64,000 nucleotides of DNA from Mesoplasma tabanidae (GCF_002804025.1 NZ_CP024969.1:744001-808000); one strand, 5' to 3'. Shown: positions 9,129 through 20,998, counted from the stretch's first letter. Program-made: numbers and translations. The notes: a model not told the origin generated them from the letters alone.

Positions 9129-11684
9129 CTAAACTTCAACATCATCATTGCGATTCATAGTATCAATATCTGTTTCATTAGGCGGAAATACACCATCATT
9201 TTGACGCCTTTTATATCATTCAAACTGACCTTCAAATGGATGCAATCTTCTAACTTCTTGAACTAAATCTAAATAAATATCTTCACTCATACTATTTCAA
9301 TTATATTTAAATAATTTTCTATTAGACTTAAATTCAGTTAGTTCTTTTGTTAAACCTAGTGAATTCATTCCATCAACAACATGTTTACCAATGAAACTTC
9401 CAAATCTGATTTCTCTATTTCTATTTTTTGCACCATATAAACCTATTAACACAAAAACTAAAGCAAAAATTAATAGTATCCCTGCTTGTTGCATAATGTA
9501 TAAAGCATCATCTAAATTAAATCCGTTTTCACCAACACCGTATATAATAGAACCTAATCCATGTAATACGTATGTGAATTCAGCAATAAAACTAATTTTA
9601 TGGAAAAATTCAAATTGCATAAAAGATGGAAAAGTACCCCAACCTGATGAAATATTAATAACTAAGTAAATAACAATTAAAACCTTTGAAATCGTTTCAT
9701 CTTTAAACAAGAATCATAGTCCTTGAATTGTTAGTACAAATATTAAGTCTACAAATAATAATCATATTCAAACTGAAAGCATGGCAGCTGAACCAATAGC
9801 TACTCATCCCGTTAGACATAATGCAATAGTTAAAGCTGTTGCTTGAGTTATACCTGTAACTAACATTAGTAGTGACTTTGATGCATATCATTTACGAGCT
9901 TTTAGATTTTTAGTTCTTCTTGCTCTATCGTAAATGAATGTTTGCATAAATGTTCCTACAAATAATCCTATTATTATAAAAAATTCACCAATACCAATAC
10001 CATATATTCCATTTTTTAAACCTGCAATTTCAATTTTTACTACATCAAATTTATCAAATGCCTTATGCTTAAACAATTCAATAATTTTATGACTAATTGT
10101 GTTTATAAAATTAATTTGATTTACAAAACCGTTTGCTACAGCTAATTCGTCCATATTTTTATTAAATTCAGCTATTGTTACAGCATTTCTGTTTAATTCA
10201 TTTTCATTTGAAGTGAATACTTCTTGAGGTTTTATTAACCTTAAATTAAATCCTGTTTTTTGAACTAAAATTGAATTAATTTTTGGTAAATAAGTTTGGA
10301 AGTTAAATTTGAACTTATCAAAAGGACTATTATTAATCCCAACAATAATTGTTTTAATTGCAGTTTCAACTTTTTTATCTAAACCTAATTTATCAAGATT
10401 ATCTAAGTTAATTCACATTTTTTGTGAATCTGTAAATGGATCAATACCATGCATTACATCATATAAATATTTATTAAGTATGTGTGAATTATCATTTAAA
10501 AATAAAAGATAACCTTTAATTTTTGAATTAGCAAAATTAATTTTAAATAGTTGAGCTAATTCTTGAATTTTTTGATTTTGCAAAAGTTCTGAAATAGCAT
10601 TAGTTAAAATACCATTTGTTTTTTTAGCAGCATCAGCAGAAAAGGAAGTTTTTTCACTAATATCTCCAAAAATAGTGTTTTCTGATTTAACTATTTTGGA
10701 ACTATCAAAATTTTTATTAGGCTGCATTATAGCATCACTAATAACATATTGTTTTCCTGCTTTAATTGTAATATCAGAATCAGAAACTTCTCCTACATTT
10801 TGAGAAATTTTAACTATTTCATCTTCAAACGGAGTATAGCTTACTTGTTTATAAAAATTTTTATAAATAAAATTTGATATAAATGATGGTATGTTTTCAC
10901 CTAAAAAATCCTCAATAGCAGAAACTATAAGTGCTGATTTCATTTCCATCATACTATTTAAATAGTATCCAAAAATAAAATTTCTTTCAAAAGTTGTTCA
11001 AATGTTTATATTAACCTTATTATTTTTTGGAACATTATTTTTGTTTAAAACAGAACCTATTTGTTGAATTAAATATTCACCAAACCCCTTTTCAATTTTG
11101 GCTTGTACATAATATTTTTTACCTTTTCATTGTTTATCAATTTCATTTTGAGATGAAACGTATCTGATATTTGTAAAAGCCATGTCTTCTTTTAATTCAG
11201 GTGAAGAAAATGTATAATCTTCATCTTTAATATTTTTGTCTGTCTTTTCATTCAATGCTAATTTTATTATGTCTCATGCACTAAATTGAAAAATATGACT
11301 TGCAACTTCTTCTTGTGAAGAAACATGCATTTTTCCAGCATTTGTATATAAAATTTGTCCTTCAGTATCATAAGAATAAGAAATTGCTTTTTCTTTGCTT
11401 ATAGATCCATCTACTGATTTGTAATTGTAATCAGTTAAAACACCAATTTTAAAATCGAAATTTTCAGTATCATTATTTTTATACACTCAGACTGTTTTGT
11501 CTTCGTTTAAAATAGCAACAGGCGCCTTTCCTAAATTAATTGTTGGGTTTCAAAAAGCCATTAAACATGTAACACCATACAATATAGGTACCAATGCAAT
11601 ACCTATAAATTTAGAAATTCTTTTCACCGAAGACAGAACTCGAGATGAAAATTCATCTCGAAAACCCTTGATAATTCCTATCAT
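9129..11684 (-). CDS. YhgE/Pip-like membrane protein
   Basis: The 851-aa protein has the layout of the YhgE/Pip family (relatives of the Lactococcus phage infection protein and of EsaA). One membrane helix lies near residues 27-45 (IALVPILYGVTCLMAFW), followed by PVAILNED, the usual start of the large extracytoplasmic domain. That domain runs to about residue 560. Five or six C-terminal membrane helices follow, of the ABC-2 type, including FFIIIGLFVGTFMQTFIYD. The cytosolic tail is acidic. The ATG at 11682-11684 has AAGGAGACAT upstream. No partner operon genes are seen, so its transported molecule is unknown. A 10-bp dyad lies within its first codons and a 7-bp dyad before its ribosome-binding site. 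Confidence 0.72.
11640..11661. repeat. 10-bp perfect dyad inside the YhgE-like gene start
   Basis: TCGAGATGAA and its exact complement are separated by two A residues, starting about 23 bases into the coding region. It may be an operator or an mRNA hairpin near the start codon. It also simply encodes RDEFSSR, so chance remains possible. Confidence 0.4.
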
Positions 11685-11702
11685 ATGTCTCCTTATAAAT
11701 AA

Positions 11703-11721
11703 ATGAACTTTAGTAGTTCAT
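11703..11721. repeat. 7-bp dyad in the YhgE-like gene leader
   Basis: ATGAACT (11703-11709) and AGTTCAT (11715-11721) form a perfect inverted repeat with a 5-base loop. It sits between a TATATA-like -10 region and the ribosome-binding site of the YhgE-like gene. It has no T-tract, so it is not a terminator. Confidence 0.4.
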
Positions 11722-11740
11722 ATATATAAGATAACACTTA

Positions 11741-11767
11741 ATAAAAAAAATAACTTTAAAGTTATTT
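11741..11767 (-). terminator. Terminator of the amino acid permease gene
   Basis: AAATAACT-TTAA-AGTTATTT (11748-11767) is a perfect 8-bp stem followed leftward by a T-tract. The permease stop codon (11762-11764) is part of the stem. Confidence 0.65.
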
Positions 11768-13150
11768 AATTTTTATATTATTAAATTTAAAAATTCCAAA
11801 TAAATAAACTAGGAATGCAATAATAATCATTAAAATTGGTTTTCATAAAATAGAGAATGTGCTTGCTCCTGTTTGTTGATGTGGTATTATAACCATTAAA
11901 TATATTGAACCAATAAATGTAAGAGCGCAAGTTACTAAACTTAAAATCATTAGTGCCCAAAAAGTTTTGTTACCATATATTTTTTTATATTCCGTGTCTT
12001 TTAATCTTAATTTAATTATTGCTGAATTTAATAAAATTTTTAATGCACTAGTTGCAAGTGCAAATGAAGAAATTATTTCTGAGATAGAACTAAACAAAAT
12101 ATAAAATACTGCTACAGAACCAAGCAATATAATTGCCATATAAGGTTGGTTAGTTTTTTTATGAACTTTTCCAAAAAATGCGTGAACATCACCTGTTTCA
12201 GATAATTTATGTATCAGTCTTGATTGAAAAAACAATAAAGAATTAACAGAACCAATAAATAAGAATATTGCTAAGATATTAAATGTCAGTACTGCTCATT
12301 TATGTTGAGCAAAAATAGTTGATGTTGATCCGTTTGGATCAATTCAATTTCCTTGATTATCTGGTGTTGCTAATGATAAAAGAGCAATACCATAACAAAC
12401 ATAAATAACTAGCACGATTAATACGGCACTAATTATTACCAAAGGAACTGTTTTTTTAGGGTTTTCAATTTCTTCTGTAATATATGTGGGAAACTCATGA
12501 CCCGAATATGCAAACCCTGTGTATGTGATTGCAGGAATTAACATTGCTGAAGATATATAAGCGTGTCCCAAATTATTGTTCATTTGTGAATTTGACAATA
12601 GACCATCTTTTGAACCATACATAATTGCTAGTATGAATACTAATATGATTGGTAAGGTTTTTACGAACAGAAAGAATATCTGTGTATATTTACTACTATT
12701 TTTGACCATTATTTGTATCCCTGCAAGAAATAGTAGAATAAATACGGCCAAAGCTTTTTGCAAAGTTTCAACAGCAATTTCTTTAGAATCTAATTCTAAA
12801 ATTTGAGTTATCATTGAACTCATGGCAGAACAACAACTTGCTAGTGAAGTTGCAGAAACAAATAAAATTAAAACTCATCCAAATCAAAATGCTAAAATTC
12901 TTCAGTTGCATTTTCTAATTCAGCTATATCCACTACCACTTTCACCATATCCAATTGAAGGTTCTATAACTATAAAAGCATCTGGTAACACTATTAATGC
13001 TCCAAAAATCCATGCAAGCATCATTAACAATGGGTTTGCTTGAGCAAGAGCAAAAACCATGTTAAATGAAATAATAATACTTGAACCAACAATTGCAGCT
13101 AAAGTAGAAGCTAAAACGGTTCAAAAGCCATATTTTCTGTTAAGTTTCAT
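11762..13150 (-). CDS. APC-superfamily amino acid permease
   Basis: The 462-aa polytopic membrane protein has about twelve predicted helices. The N-terminal pattern (VLASTLAAIVGSSIIISFN, an unwound first helix with a GSS turn) and the later AYSGHEFPTYITEEIENPKKTVP segment are typical of APC amino acid transporters. In that family the E(E/N)P(K/R)K motif follows helix 6. The substrate cannot be read from sequence. Start ATG at 13148-13150 lies 4 bases after the alpha/beta hydrolase stop, so the two are translationally coupled; the ribosome-binding site is weak. Many TGA codons encode Trp (GFWTVLAS, WIFGALIV). A self-overlapping terminator follows. Confidence 0.88.
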
Positions 13151-13154
13151 TTTT

Positions 13155-14147
13155 TTATTCTCACTTTCTTGCAAAATTTATAGATTTTGAAATGTATTCT
13201 TCGTTATAAGTTACGATTGTATTTACATGTTCAGAACCATCTGGTACTCATATTTCACTTTTTATTACTTTTTCAAATTTAATTTTTTTATTATACATTA
13301 ATTCACTCATTTCAAATGGAATAAATGTGTCACCTTTAGAATGAATAAATAATACGGGAATATCTTTTGCTTTACTCATGTTTTTTAATAAATTATATTT
13401 TCTTTGCGGTGTTTTTGTTTCTTTACTAAATTTATGAGTGAATAAAAAACCAATTTTTCATCATTCAATATAATATAAATTATTTTCAATGTAATATCTA
13501 TATTGATGTTTTATATTACTAAAACCACAGTCAGCAATTACTCAGTTAACAAGTGATCTCATTTTACTTTTTTGAATAAATAATAAACTTGTAGATGCAC
13601 CCATGCTATTGCCTATTAATCCAATAGACTCTGCTTGCTCAGTATTTTTTAGATATACTATTATGTCTTCTAACATTTTAACAGATGAATAACCTATATC
13701 AGTTTTTTCGCCATAGCTTAAACCATGTGCAAAACTATCAAAGGTTAAAACATTGTATCCTTGTTTTCAAAAATGATGAACCAGTCTTAAAGCTAAATAT
13801 TTGTTTTCGGTTCATCCATGCAATCCAATAACTCATTTTTTTTGCTCTTTTTTTCTAGCAACTAAGCAACTAATTTTTCCCTTTTCATTGCACACACTAA
13901 TTTCTTCAATTTGATCATAAACAAAAGTATCATTTAAATAGTTTAATCCTTTGTTTTTTAAATCTTCATAATATAAATCCAGAGAGTTAATTTTAATCCC
14001 TTTTTCATTAAACCCATCACGATGGTATGCATAACAAAACTTTTTATAATCTAAAAAATGCGAATGCGAATTTTTTTTAATTTTTTTAAATTGCAAAAAA
14101 GTTAATAAAATTGTTTTTGCTGAATATTTATATTTATTTTTTTTCAA
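13155..14147 (-). CDS. Alpha/beta hydrolase
   Basis: The 330-aa serine hydrolase has the DUF1749/YqkD-like pattern of mollicute esterases. It has the oxyanion segment WVIGLHGWTENK, the nucleophile elbow GNSMGAS (GxSxG), an acid near FIHSKGDTFIPF, and a catalytic His in GSEHVNTI. The N-terminus is a basic hydrophobic stretch (KYSAKTILLTFLQFKKIKK), possibly membrane-peripheral. I chose the TTG at 14145-14147 because GAGG lies six bases before it. The upstream ATG at 14157-14159 lacks a ribosome-binding site and sits next to a TATTATAAAAT -10-like sequence. It is coupled to the permease downstream. Substrate unknown. Confidence 0.8.
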
Positions 14148-14236
14148 CTTACACCTCATTTTATAATATATTATTATCATTACACATAAAAAAAATAATT
14201 TCCAAAAATTAAATAAACTTTTGAAAATTATTAAAT

Positions 14237-14686
14237 TTAATTATAGCTTTTTTTTATTATCATTTTTATATGATCCATTCCATCATCATCATACACTTCA
14301 GAGCATTGATTAAAACCAAAGTTCTCATAAAACTTAACAAGTCTATATTGAGCACTTATTTTTATGTCATGTTTAGGATATTGACGTTTAATTCAATCAA
14401 TTGCATTTTTTAGTAATTCTTTTCCAAGACTTAATCCTCTAAATTCCTTAGGTGTTAAAACTCTTCCTAATGTTACTGTACTTTTATCGAGTTCAAAAAT
14501 TCTTAGATAAGCTACTAATTCTTCATTTTCATTTCTTATTATCATGTGCGTAGCTCTTAAATCATTTTCGTCTATATCACAAGCTAGTCACTCTTGCTCA
14601 ACAACAAAAACTTCACTTCTATTTTTAAATATCTCTCAAGTTTCTTTACTTGATAATTTTTCAAATGTTTTAAATTCTATTTTCAT
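14237..14686 (-). CDS. ElaA-like GNAT acetyltransferase
   Basis: The 149-aa protein matches the ElaA branch of the GNAT family. It shows EVFVVEQEW near the start, ATHMIIRN, YLRIF, GRVLTPKEFRGLSLGKELLK (acetyl-CoA binding motif A) and ISAQYRLVKFYENFGF near the end, with YDDDGMDHIKM. The acetylated substrate of ElaA proteins is not known. The ATG at 14684-14686 follows AGAGGTAAACTA. It stands between rplA, whose terminator lies upstream of it, and the hydrolase, and seems monocistronic. Confidence 0.85.
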
Positions 14687-14710
14687 TAGTTTACCTCTTT
14701 TCTAATTATT

Positions 14711-14733
14711 AAAAAAACAGCATTTAGCTGTTT
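14711..14733 (-). terminator. Terminator of rplK-rplA
   Basis: AAACAGC and GCTGTTT form a 7-bp stem around a 5-base loop, followed leftward by a T-tract (14711-14714 and beyond). It lies 3 bases after the rplA stop. Confidence 0.8.
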
Positions 14734-14735
14734 TA

Positions 14736-15419
14736 TTAGTTAATTTCTACTTTAATTCCAGGACCCATTGTTGTTGAAATTGTAATGTTAATAATGTAAT
14801 CACCTTTAACAGTTTGAGGTTTAACTCTTCTCATTTCATTTAGTATTGTAGTAAAGTTTTCTTTTAACTGATCTGCAGTAAATGACGCTTTTCCAATAAT
14901 TGTATGGATATTTCCTTCTTTATCTGCACGGAATTCAATTTTTCCTTTTTTAATTTCATCAATTGCTTTAGCAACATCCATTGTAACTGTTCCAGTTTTT
15001 GGGTTAGGCATTAATCCTTTTGGCCCTAAAACTTTCCCAATTGCTCCTAATTTAGCCATCATTTCTGGTGTAGCTACAATAACATCAAATTCAAATCAGT
15101 TTTCTTTTTGAATTTTTGCAATTAATTCTTCTCCACCAACAAAATCAGCACCTGCATCTTGAGCTTCTTTAACTTTAGTATTTGTTAAAACTAAAACTTT
15201 TTGAGTTTTACCTGTTCCAGCTGGCAATACTAACGCTCCACGAATTTGTTGATCAGCTTTTCTTGGATCAATATTTAAGTTAAATGATAATTCAACAGTT
15301 GAATCAAATTTAGTTGTTGAAGTTTCTTTTGCTAATTTAATTGCTTCGTCAAGTGCGTAAACTTTTTGTTTGTCTACTAACCCTTTAACGCTTTTCATTC
15401 TTTTTGAAATTTTAGCCAT
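14736..15419 (-). CDS. rplA: Ribosomal protein L1
   Basis: The 227-aa large-subunit protein forms the L1 stalk that guides tRNA out of the E site and often represses its own operon. Typical blocks are [49 protein letters not shown] and [11 protein letters not shown]. One TGA encodes Trp in QKENWFEFDV. The ATG overlaps the rplK stop by one base (TAATG), so the two genes are translationally coupled. A terminator follows. Confidence 0.98.
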
Positions 15420-15847
15420 TAGTTAGTTTCCTCCATACCTGTAATTTTGATTCCCATGTTTTTAGCTGTACCAGCAATAATTTTCATTGCTGCTTCAACG
15501 TCATTTGCATTTAAATCAACTAGTTTGTACTCAGCAATTTCTCTAACTTTATCAGCTGAAATAGTTGCAACTGTTTGAGTTTTAGCATTGCTTGCTCCTT
15601 TTTCAATTCCGGCTGCTCTTTTTAATAAAATAGCTGCTGGTGTTGTTTTTAGTACATAATCAAATGATTTATCATCATATGCTGTAATAACTACAGGAAC
15701 AACATCTCCTGCACGATCTTTAGTAGCATCGTTAAATTGTTTTGTAAATTCAGGCATGTTAATACCTAAAGAAGCTAATTCTGCTCCTGGTTTTGCTTGC
15801 ATCGCCATAAATTCTAATTTGGCAATACGTGTAATTCTTTTAGCCAC
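15419..15847 (-). CDS. rplK: Ribosomal protein L11
   Basis: The 142-aa protein is part of the GTPase-associated centre. [45 protein letters not shown] and [13 protein letters not shown] are typical. The start is GTG (15845-15847) with AGGAGGAT upstream; the second codon onward (AKRITR) fits the family. A structured leader and a clear promoter precede it. Confidence 0.97.
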   Translation of the reverse strand: MAKRITRIAKLEFMAMQAKPGAELASLGINMPEFTKQFNDATKDRAGDVVPVVITAYDDKSFDYVLKTTPAAILLKRAAGIEKGASNAKTQTVATISADKVREIAEYKLVDLNANDVEAAMKIIAGTAKNMGIKITGMEETN

Positions 15848-15891
15848 GGGCTTATCCTCCTAATATTTTTTAGTCGGCTGCTTTTACTCGC

Positions 15892-15926
15892 TGTGGTCCA
15901 TATGAAGTATTAGAACTTCTCCCACA
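15892..15926 (-). promoter_or_regulatory. Structured leader before rplK
   Basis: Leftward, TGTGG...CCACA encloses a second stem GAAGT...ACTTC with the loop TCTAAT. The whole sits 45 bases before the rplK start. L1 controls rplKA by binding mRNA in other bacteria, and this nested hairpin is a candidate site; there is no direct proof in the sequence. Confidence 0.5.
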
Positions 15927-15946
15927 ATAAAAATCAGTCATTTTTA

Positions 15947-15974
15947 ATTATACATTTATTAATACCTAAATCAA
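15947..15974 (-). promoter_or_regulatory. Promoter of rplK-rplA
   Basis: TTGATT (15969-15974), a 16-base spacer and a perfect TATAAT (15947-15952) on the minus strand lie just upstream of the structured leader. Confidence 0.62.
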
Positions 15975-16002
15975 GTCATATGAGCTGATATTAGTTTATT
16001 AA

Positions 16003-16911
16003 CTATAGATTTAATAGTTCTTTTTCATAGTTTCTTTTTAATTTAGAGTACACTTGTTTTAAATATTCTTCAGGAGAAATAATATTTTCAGAGATTTTGC
16101 TTAGTTCAATTTTTAAATATTTTATGTCCTTTGTTAAATTAAAAAGATGCCAATTAGCTAATGAATCGTTAGACATTTTAATTTGTTTAATCATTTTTTG
16201 CATAAGTTTATCTCTTGTTTTTTTATCATAAACGCAAAATTCTAAAACAAGATTTTTATTTAATTTACTTAAAGAATTAATATAAAATAATGAGTTATTT
16301 AAATCGATAAAATCAGTATTTTTTAGTAATGTATCTTTTTCTAAAATCTCATGAGAAAACGAATAAACTATTTGATTAAGTTTGTTTACATTTCATGAAA
16401 ATGCATCTTTCCCTTCTACTTTATTAATTGACTTAAACTTTTTATTTTTAAAACTTATTTCTTCATTTAATACTAAAAAGTTATCAAAATTATTAATTCT
16501 TAGATTGTCTTTTGAAATCTCAGGTTTATAAACTTTAATAAAGTTTTTGTTAATTTCTTTTGGTTTTAAAATTTTTAAAGTATGTTTAAAGTAATGAGTA
16601 AGTAAAGTATTTAAAAACGTTTCTCTAAAATGTTTAGAATTTATGATCTCACTAAAAAAGAATATTTTACTTATAAGTTCAATTTTTTTTGAGGTTAAAT
16701 TTCAATAAACTTCTACATCAAGCATAAAATATTTTTTGTCAACTTCATTAATTGCAGTTTTATATTTTAATGCTCTATTTCAATTGCCAGAAGAATAGCA
16801 ATTATTTAGCAAATAATCTGGTATTGAATTGAATTTTTCATTTCCTATGTAATAAATTTGATCTTTAAAACCAATTTCTACTAAAATACTTTTTGAAAAT
16901 AAATAAAACAT
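16003..16911 (-). CDS. Hypothetical protein, lysine- and asparagine-rich
   Basis: I do not recognise this 302-aa protein. It has no signal peptide or membrane helix. It opens with MFYLFSKSILVEIGFKDQIYYIGNEKFNSIPDYLL and is rich in Lys, Asn and aromatic residues, with predicted helices toward the C-terminus (NIISPEEYLKQVYSKLKRNYEKELLNL). Its start ATG at 16909-16911 has AAAAGGAGTG upstream, so translation is well supported. It follows the small membrane protein gene but a strong terminator separates them, and rplK's promoter lies just downstream. It may be specific to this lineage. Confidence 0.72.
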
Positions 16912-16944
16912 ATAGAGCACTCCTTTTTTACTTTGTTATTTTAA

Positions 16945-16971
16945 CAAAAAAAAGATTTGCTAAGCAAATCT
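16945..16971 (-). terminator. Terminator after the small membrane protein gene
   Basis: AGATTTGC-TTA-GCAAATCT is a perfect 8-bp stem, followed leftward by a run of eight T residues. Confidence 0.85.
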
Positions 16972-16986
16972 CGTAAATAAATAAAA

Positions 16987-17271
16987 TTATTTTTTTATTA
17001 ATCAGTTTGTAATTTGTAATGCTAAAGGTTGTTTACCCATTAAACATCAAACAATAATAAAGATAAATCCTACTATTGATAAACATAATAATACGTAAAT
17101 TAAACCATAAATTAAAGCTGCTCCTCTGCCTTCGGCTTGAGGTGTTTTAAAAATCATTTGTCCTACTAATGGTAAGTTTAAAATTCATAAAACTAAAGGT
17201 AAAATCCCAAAAGTAAATCCATTTAAAAATCCGTTAATAACTGTTGATAATGCTCTTTTTAGAATGTTCAT
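16987..17271 (-). CDS. Small two-helix membrane protein
   Basis: This 94-aa protein is interrupted by three TGA (Trp) codons. It has a hydrophobic segment near residues 14-38 (GFLNGFTFGILPLVLWIL) and another near 55-77 (LIYVLLCLSIVGFIFIIVWCL), with the polar stretch KTPQAEGRGAA between. ATG at 17269-17271 has AGAAAGGAAT upstream. It lies 76 bases after alaS. It resembles in style, but not clearly in sequence, the small membrane protein at 28224-28583. Function unknown. Confidence 0.7.
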
Positions 17272-17347
17272 TTTATTTATTCCTTTCTGTGTTCAAAGTA
17301 AATTATACAACAATAGTTGGAAAAAACCAAATTAGGTAGTTTTATTT

Positions 17348-20026
17348 TTAGAATTTACCTTGCGCTAAACTTGCATTTCCTCCACCTTTTGGTGTAAGTG
17401 GTAATTTTTTAAATATTTCTATCGCAGGATACTCTGCTTGCAACTGATCACTTACTCCAACAACAACAAAGTTCCCTTCAATATTTTCTGAAGTTAATAT
17501 TATAATAATTTTTTCAAATTTATTTTTATATTCATCAACTAGTGTCTTCATGTCTTTAATACTTAAGCCATTAACTTTTTCTTCAAGAATTTGAATTCCT
17601 TTTTCATTTATTTTTGGTTCAAATGACTTATATTTTTCTAATTTTTGAGTTGTTAGTAAATCATCAGCTTTTCTTTCATGAGTTTTTAATTCTATTGACA
17701 AGTTTTCTAAAATTAATTTTAATTCAAGAATTGAGTCTTTAGAAATTTGTTTACTTAACGCTTGATTAACTAAATTTTCAATTTTTTGATTAGTTAATGC
17801 CTTTTTTGAATTTTCATACTTGACAGCTATTTCTTTAACTAATTTTAACAATTTATTAAACTCTGTATTTAAATATTCATTAATTGCTTTTTGAGACGTT
17901 AAGCATTTAACCCTATAAACTCCGCTTCCTTTTGATTCCAATCCTGTAATCATAAAGTCTTCTACATCAAATGTATTATCCACATGTGTACCACCACATA
18001 ATTCGCTTGAAAATTCCCCAAATTTTATTACTCTTACAATATCATCATACTTTTCAGTAAAAAATGCTAGTGCTCCATATTTGTTTACCGCATCTTGCAT
18101 TGAACAAAAATAAACTTCTTTGTTAATTTTTTCATTTATTTTTTCAACCACTAATTTTTCAGTTGCAATTAATTCTTCTGGTTTAATTGAATCATTATAT
18201 GTAAAGTCCATACGTAAACCATGCTCATCATTATATGACCCTGATTGCATAACAGTTTCACCCAGTATTTTTCGCAAAGCAGAATGCACTAAATGAGTAC
18301 CTGAGTGATTTTTCATAGTTAATGTTCTTTTTGTTTCATTAACAAAAGCATCAATAGTATCTCCAATTTTAATTGATCCATCCAATTGAATTTTATGAAT
18401 ATGTTGATGATTAGGTCCTTGTTGAGTATCAATAACATCAGCTCTTGCTAAAGTGTTTATTAAATATCCCGTATCTGCTGCTTGCCCACCTTTTTCAGCA
18501 TAAAAAGGTGTCTTATCTAATATTACATAAACTTCTGTATCCGCTGCCTCTGAAAGGATTTCTTCATCTGTAAATATATAAACAATTCTGGCACCTTCAT
18601 GTTTTGTTTCTTCTCAACCAGTGAATTCTGACTCAACATCAATTTTTGTAAAAATTTCATTTTGCTTATCTCAGGCTTTTAAATCTTTTCTTGCACTACG
18701 CGCTTGTTCTTTTGTTAGTTCTAATAAACTATTAAATTCTTCAATATCAACTTTAACATTTCTGTCTTCAGCTATCTCAATAGTTTGTTCAATTGGATAT
18801 CCATATGACTCAAATAAAAGTAAAGCATTTTTACCAGTTACTTTTTTATCGTTTTGAATCATTTTATTTAATGCTTCATATCCTTTTGATAAAGTTTTTA
18901 AAAATTTTTCTTCTTCATTCAAAATAGTTGTTTCAATCAAGTTTTGTTTCTCTAATAAGTAAGGATAAAAATCTTTCATAGCCTCGATCACATTTATTAC
19001 TAAGGTACTTAAAAATGGCCCATTAACGCCTAATTCCATCCCTTTCATTAATGCACGACGAATTAAACGACGAATAATGTATCCCCTATCTTTATTACCA
19101 GGGAATACTCCATCAGCAATAGCAAAACTTGTTGCTCTTACGTGATCAGCAATTACTTTGAATGCTGTATTTATTTTAGTTTGATCAATTTTTTGATCAA
19201 AATAATTTTCAACTGAATATTTAAATTTTGAATCACAAATGCTTTCAATTTTTTTAATTGTAGGTCAGAATATGTCAGTTTCGAAATTAGTTGGTGTGTC
19301 TTGAAAAATAGACGCTATTCTTTCCAATCCAGCACCTGTATCTATATTTTTTCTTGGCAATTCTGAGTAATTATCAAATCCATCATTATTAAATTGTGAA
19401 AAAACAATATTTCAAATTTCAATATATCTATCGTTTTCAATATCATCTGCTAAAAGTCTTGGTCCTATATTTTCTTTATCTCATTTTTCTCCACGATCAA
19501 AGAAAATTTCAGTATTTGGTCCACATGGCCCTTGCCCTACATCTCAAAAATTTGTTTCTCTAGTTAGTCTAAAAATATGATCTTGCTTTATTCCAATATC
19601 ATTTATTCAATATTCATAAGCTTCAACATCTTCATTAAAAACAGTAATATATAATTTTTCAGTTGGAATAGCAAATCATTTATCACTTGTCAATAATTCT
19701 CAAGCAAATGCAATTGCTTCCTTTTTAAAATAATCTCCAATTGAAAAATTTCCTAGCATCTCAAACATTGTATGATGTCTTGCGGTAACTCCAACATTTT
19801 CAATATCATTAGTTCTTATTGCTTTTTGTGAGTTAGTTAATCTTGGTGATGGTGGCGTTTTTCTTCCATCAAAATATGGTTTAAGTGTTGCAACACCTGA
19901 GTTAATTCATAATAGTGAAGGGTCTTCTACAGGTATTAAACTAACTGGTTCTAAAAAATGATGTTGTTTTTCTTTAAAAAAATCTAATCACATTTTTCTA
20001 ATTTCATTTGTTGTTAATTTTTTCAT
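17348..20026 (-). CDS. alaS: Alanyl-tRNA synthetase
   Basis: The 892-aa enzyme charges tRNA-Ala and clears Ser/Gly mischarging. The class II core is at the N-terminus ([40 protein letters not shown] motif 2, GAGLERIAS motif 3). The editing domain has [16 protein letters not shown] (HxxxH) and CGGTHVDNT, completing the zinc site. The C-Ala domain ends in [12 protein letters not shown]. The ATG at 20024-20026 is preceded by AAAGGACTG; a TATAAT at 20051-20056 lies just upstream. The leader is too short for a T-box. More than a dozen TGA codons encode Trp. Confidence 0.98.
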
Positions 20027-20050
20027 TTAAATATCAGTCCTTTAAAATTA

Positions 20051-20056
20051 ATTATA
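20051..20056 (-). promoter_or_regulatory. Candidate -10 box of alaS
   Basis: A perfect TATAAT on the minus strand lies 25 bases before the alaS start. The matching -35 is poor (TTCTCT about 17 bases upstream). Confidence 0.4.
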
Positions 20057-20146
20057 ACCTTTAACAAAATCAAAGAGAAAATATTTCTGACTAATTTTTG
20101 ATAAAATATAAATATGACTACTTATTCTGGAAAGGAAAGTAAAATT

Positions 20147-20998
20147 ATGCAATTAAAAGATAAAAATAAAAAGAGATTAATACTAATTGACTTAGACGGC
20201 ACAACTTTAAAAGATGACCACTTAACAATTAATCCGATTACAAAAAGTGCACTACAAGATGCTATCAAAAATGGGCACACAGTTTGTATATGCACAGGAA
20301 GAAGTTTAAAAGATACTTTGCATATTTATAACGAATTAGAGCTTGATAGTTTATTAGTTACATTAGACGGAGGGCATATTTCTGATCCTATACATAGAAA
20401 CTTTAAAAGAATAGTGCTTCCAATTAGTGAAGAAGTTACAAAAGGAATTTTAAAACATCCAATTTTAAAAGGAAAAATTGAAAATATTATCGTTGAATAT
20501 TATCATACAAATATGATTCAGAATGGAAAAGACAATTTCTTCATTGCTGATGCTAATGCTGAACCTCCAATTCAAGGAGATATTTTAAATGATTGAATTG
20601 GCCCATGTAGCAATATAATTGTTAAACTAAATACAAACTTAAATTTCTTTAATATTGTTGACACTTTAAATAATGAATTTGGAGATGCAGTCAAAGTAAA
20701 ATCAAACCTAATTTATGGTATTGAAAATATTGGAGAAAAGCCTATTTTAATTATTACAAACAAATTTGTTAATAAAGGCTTTGCTGCTGAAATGGTTGCT
20801 CAATATTACAACAAAAATATTAAAGATGTTATTGCATTTGGTGATCAAATGAATGACTTTGAAATGATTGAAACTGTTGGACATGGAATAGCTCTAACAA
20901 GCGGTAATCCAAAACTAAAAGAAATTGCTTGAGGTATAACTGATATTTCAAATGAAGATGGTGGTCTTGGTGATACACTTAATAAACTTTTAAAATAG
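20147..20998 (+). CDS. Cof-type HAD-superfamily phosphatase
   Basis: The 283-aa hydrolase likely acts on small phosphorylated metabolites in the cytosol. Motif I is LIDLDGTTL (nucleophile and general-acid Asp), motif II is ICTGRS, and motif IV is FGDQMNDFEM, with a Cof-type cap domain between them. I chose ATG 20147 rather than the in-frame ATG at 20114. GGAAAGGAAAG precedes it at the right distance, and the region before 20114 carries a -10-like TATAAA that would leave the first ATG at the transcript end. Two TGA codons encode Trp. The gene ends at a long bidirectional terminator shared with the MFS gene opposite. Confidence 0.88.

Noticed and set aside
9703-9891. A 62-codon open frame inside the YhgE-like gene
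   Set aside because: It is in another frame from the surrounding gene and lacks family features; the YhgE frame runs through it.
20027-20110. T-box riboswitch before alaS
   Set aside because: The leader is too short (about 20 bases after the -10 box) and has no T-box sequence or antiterminator.
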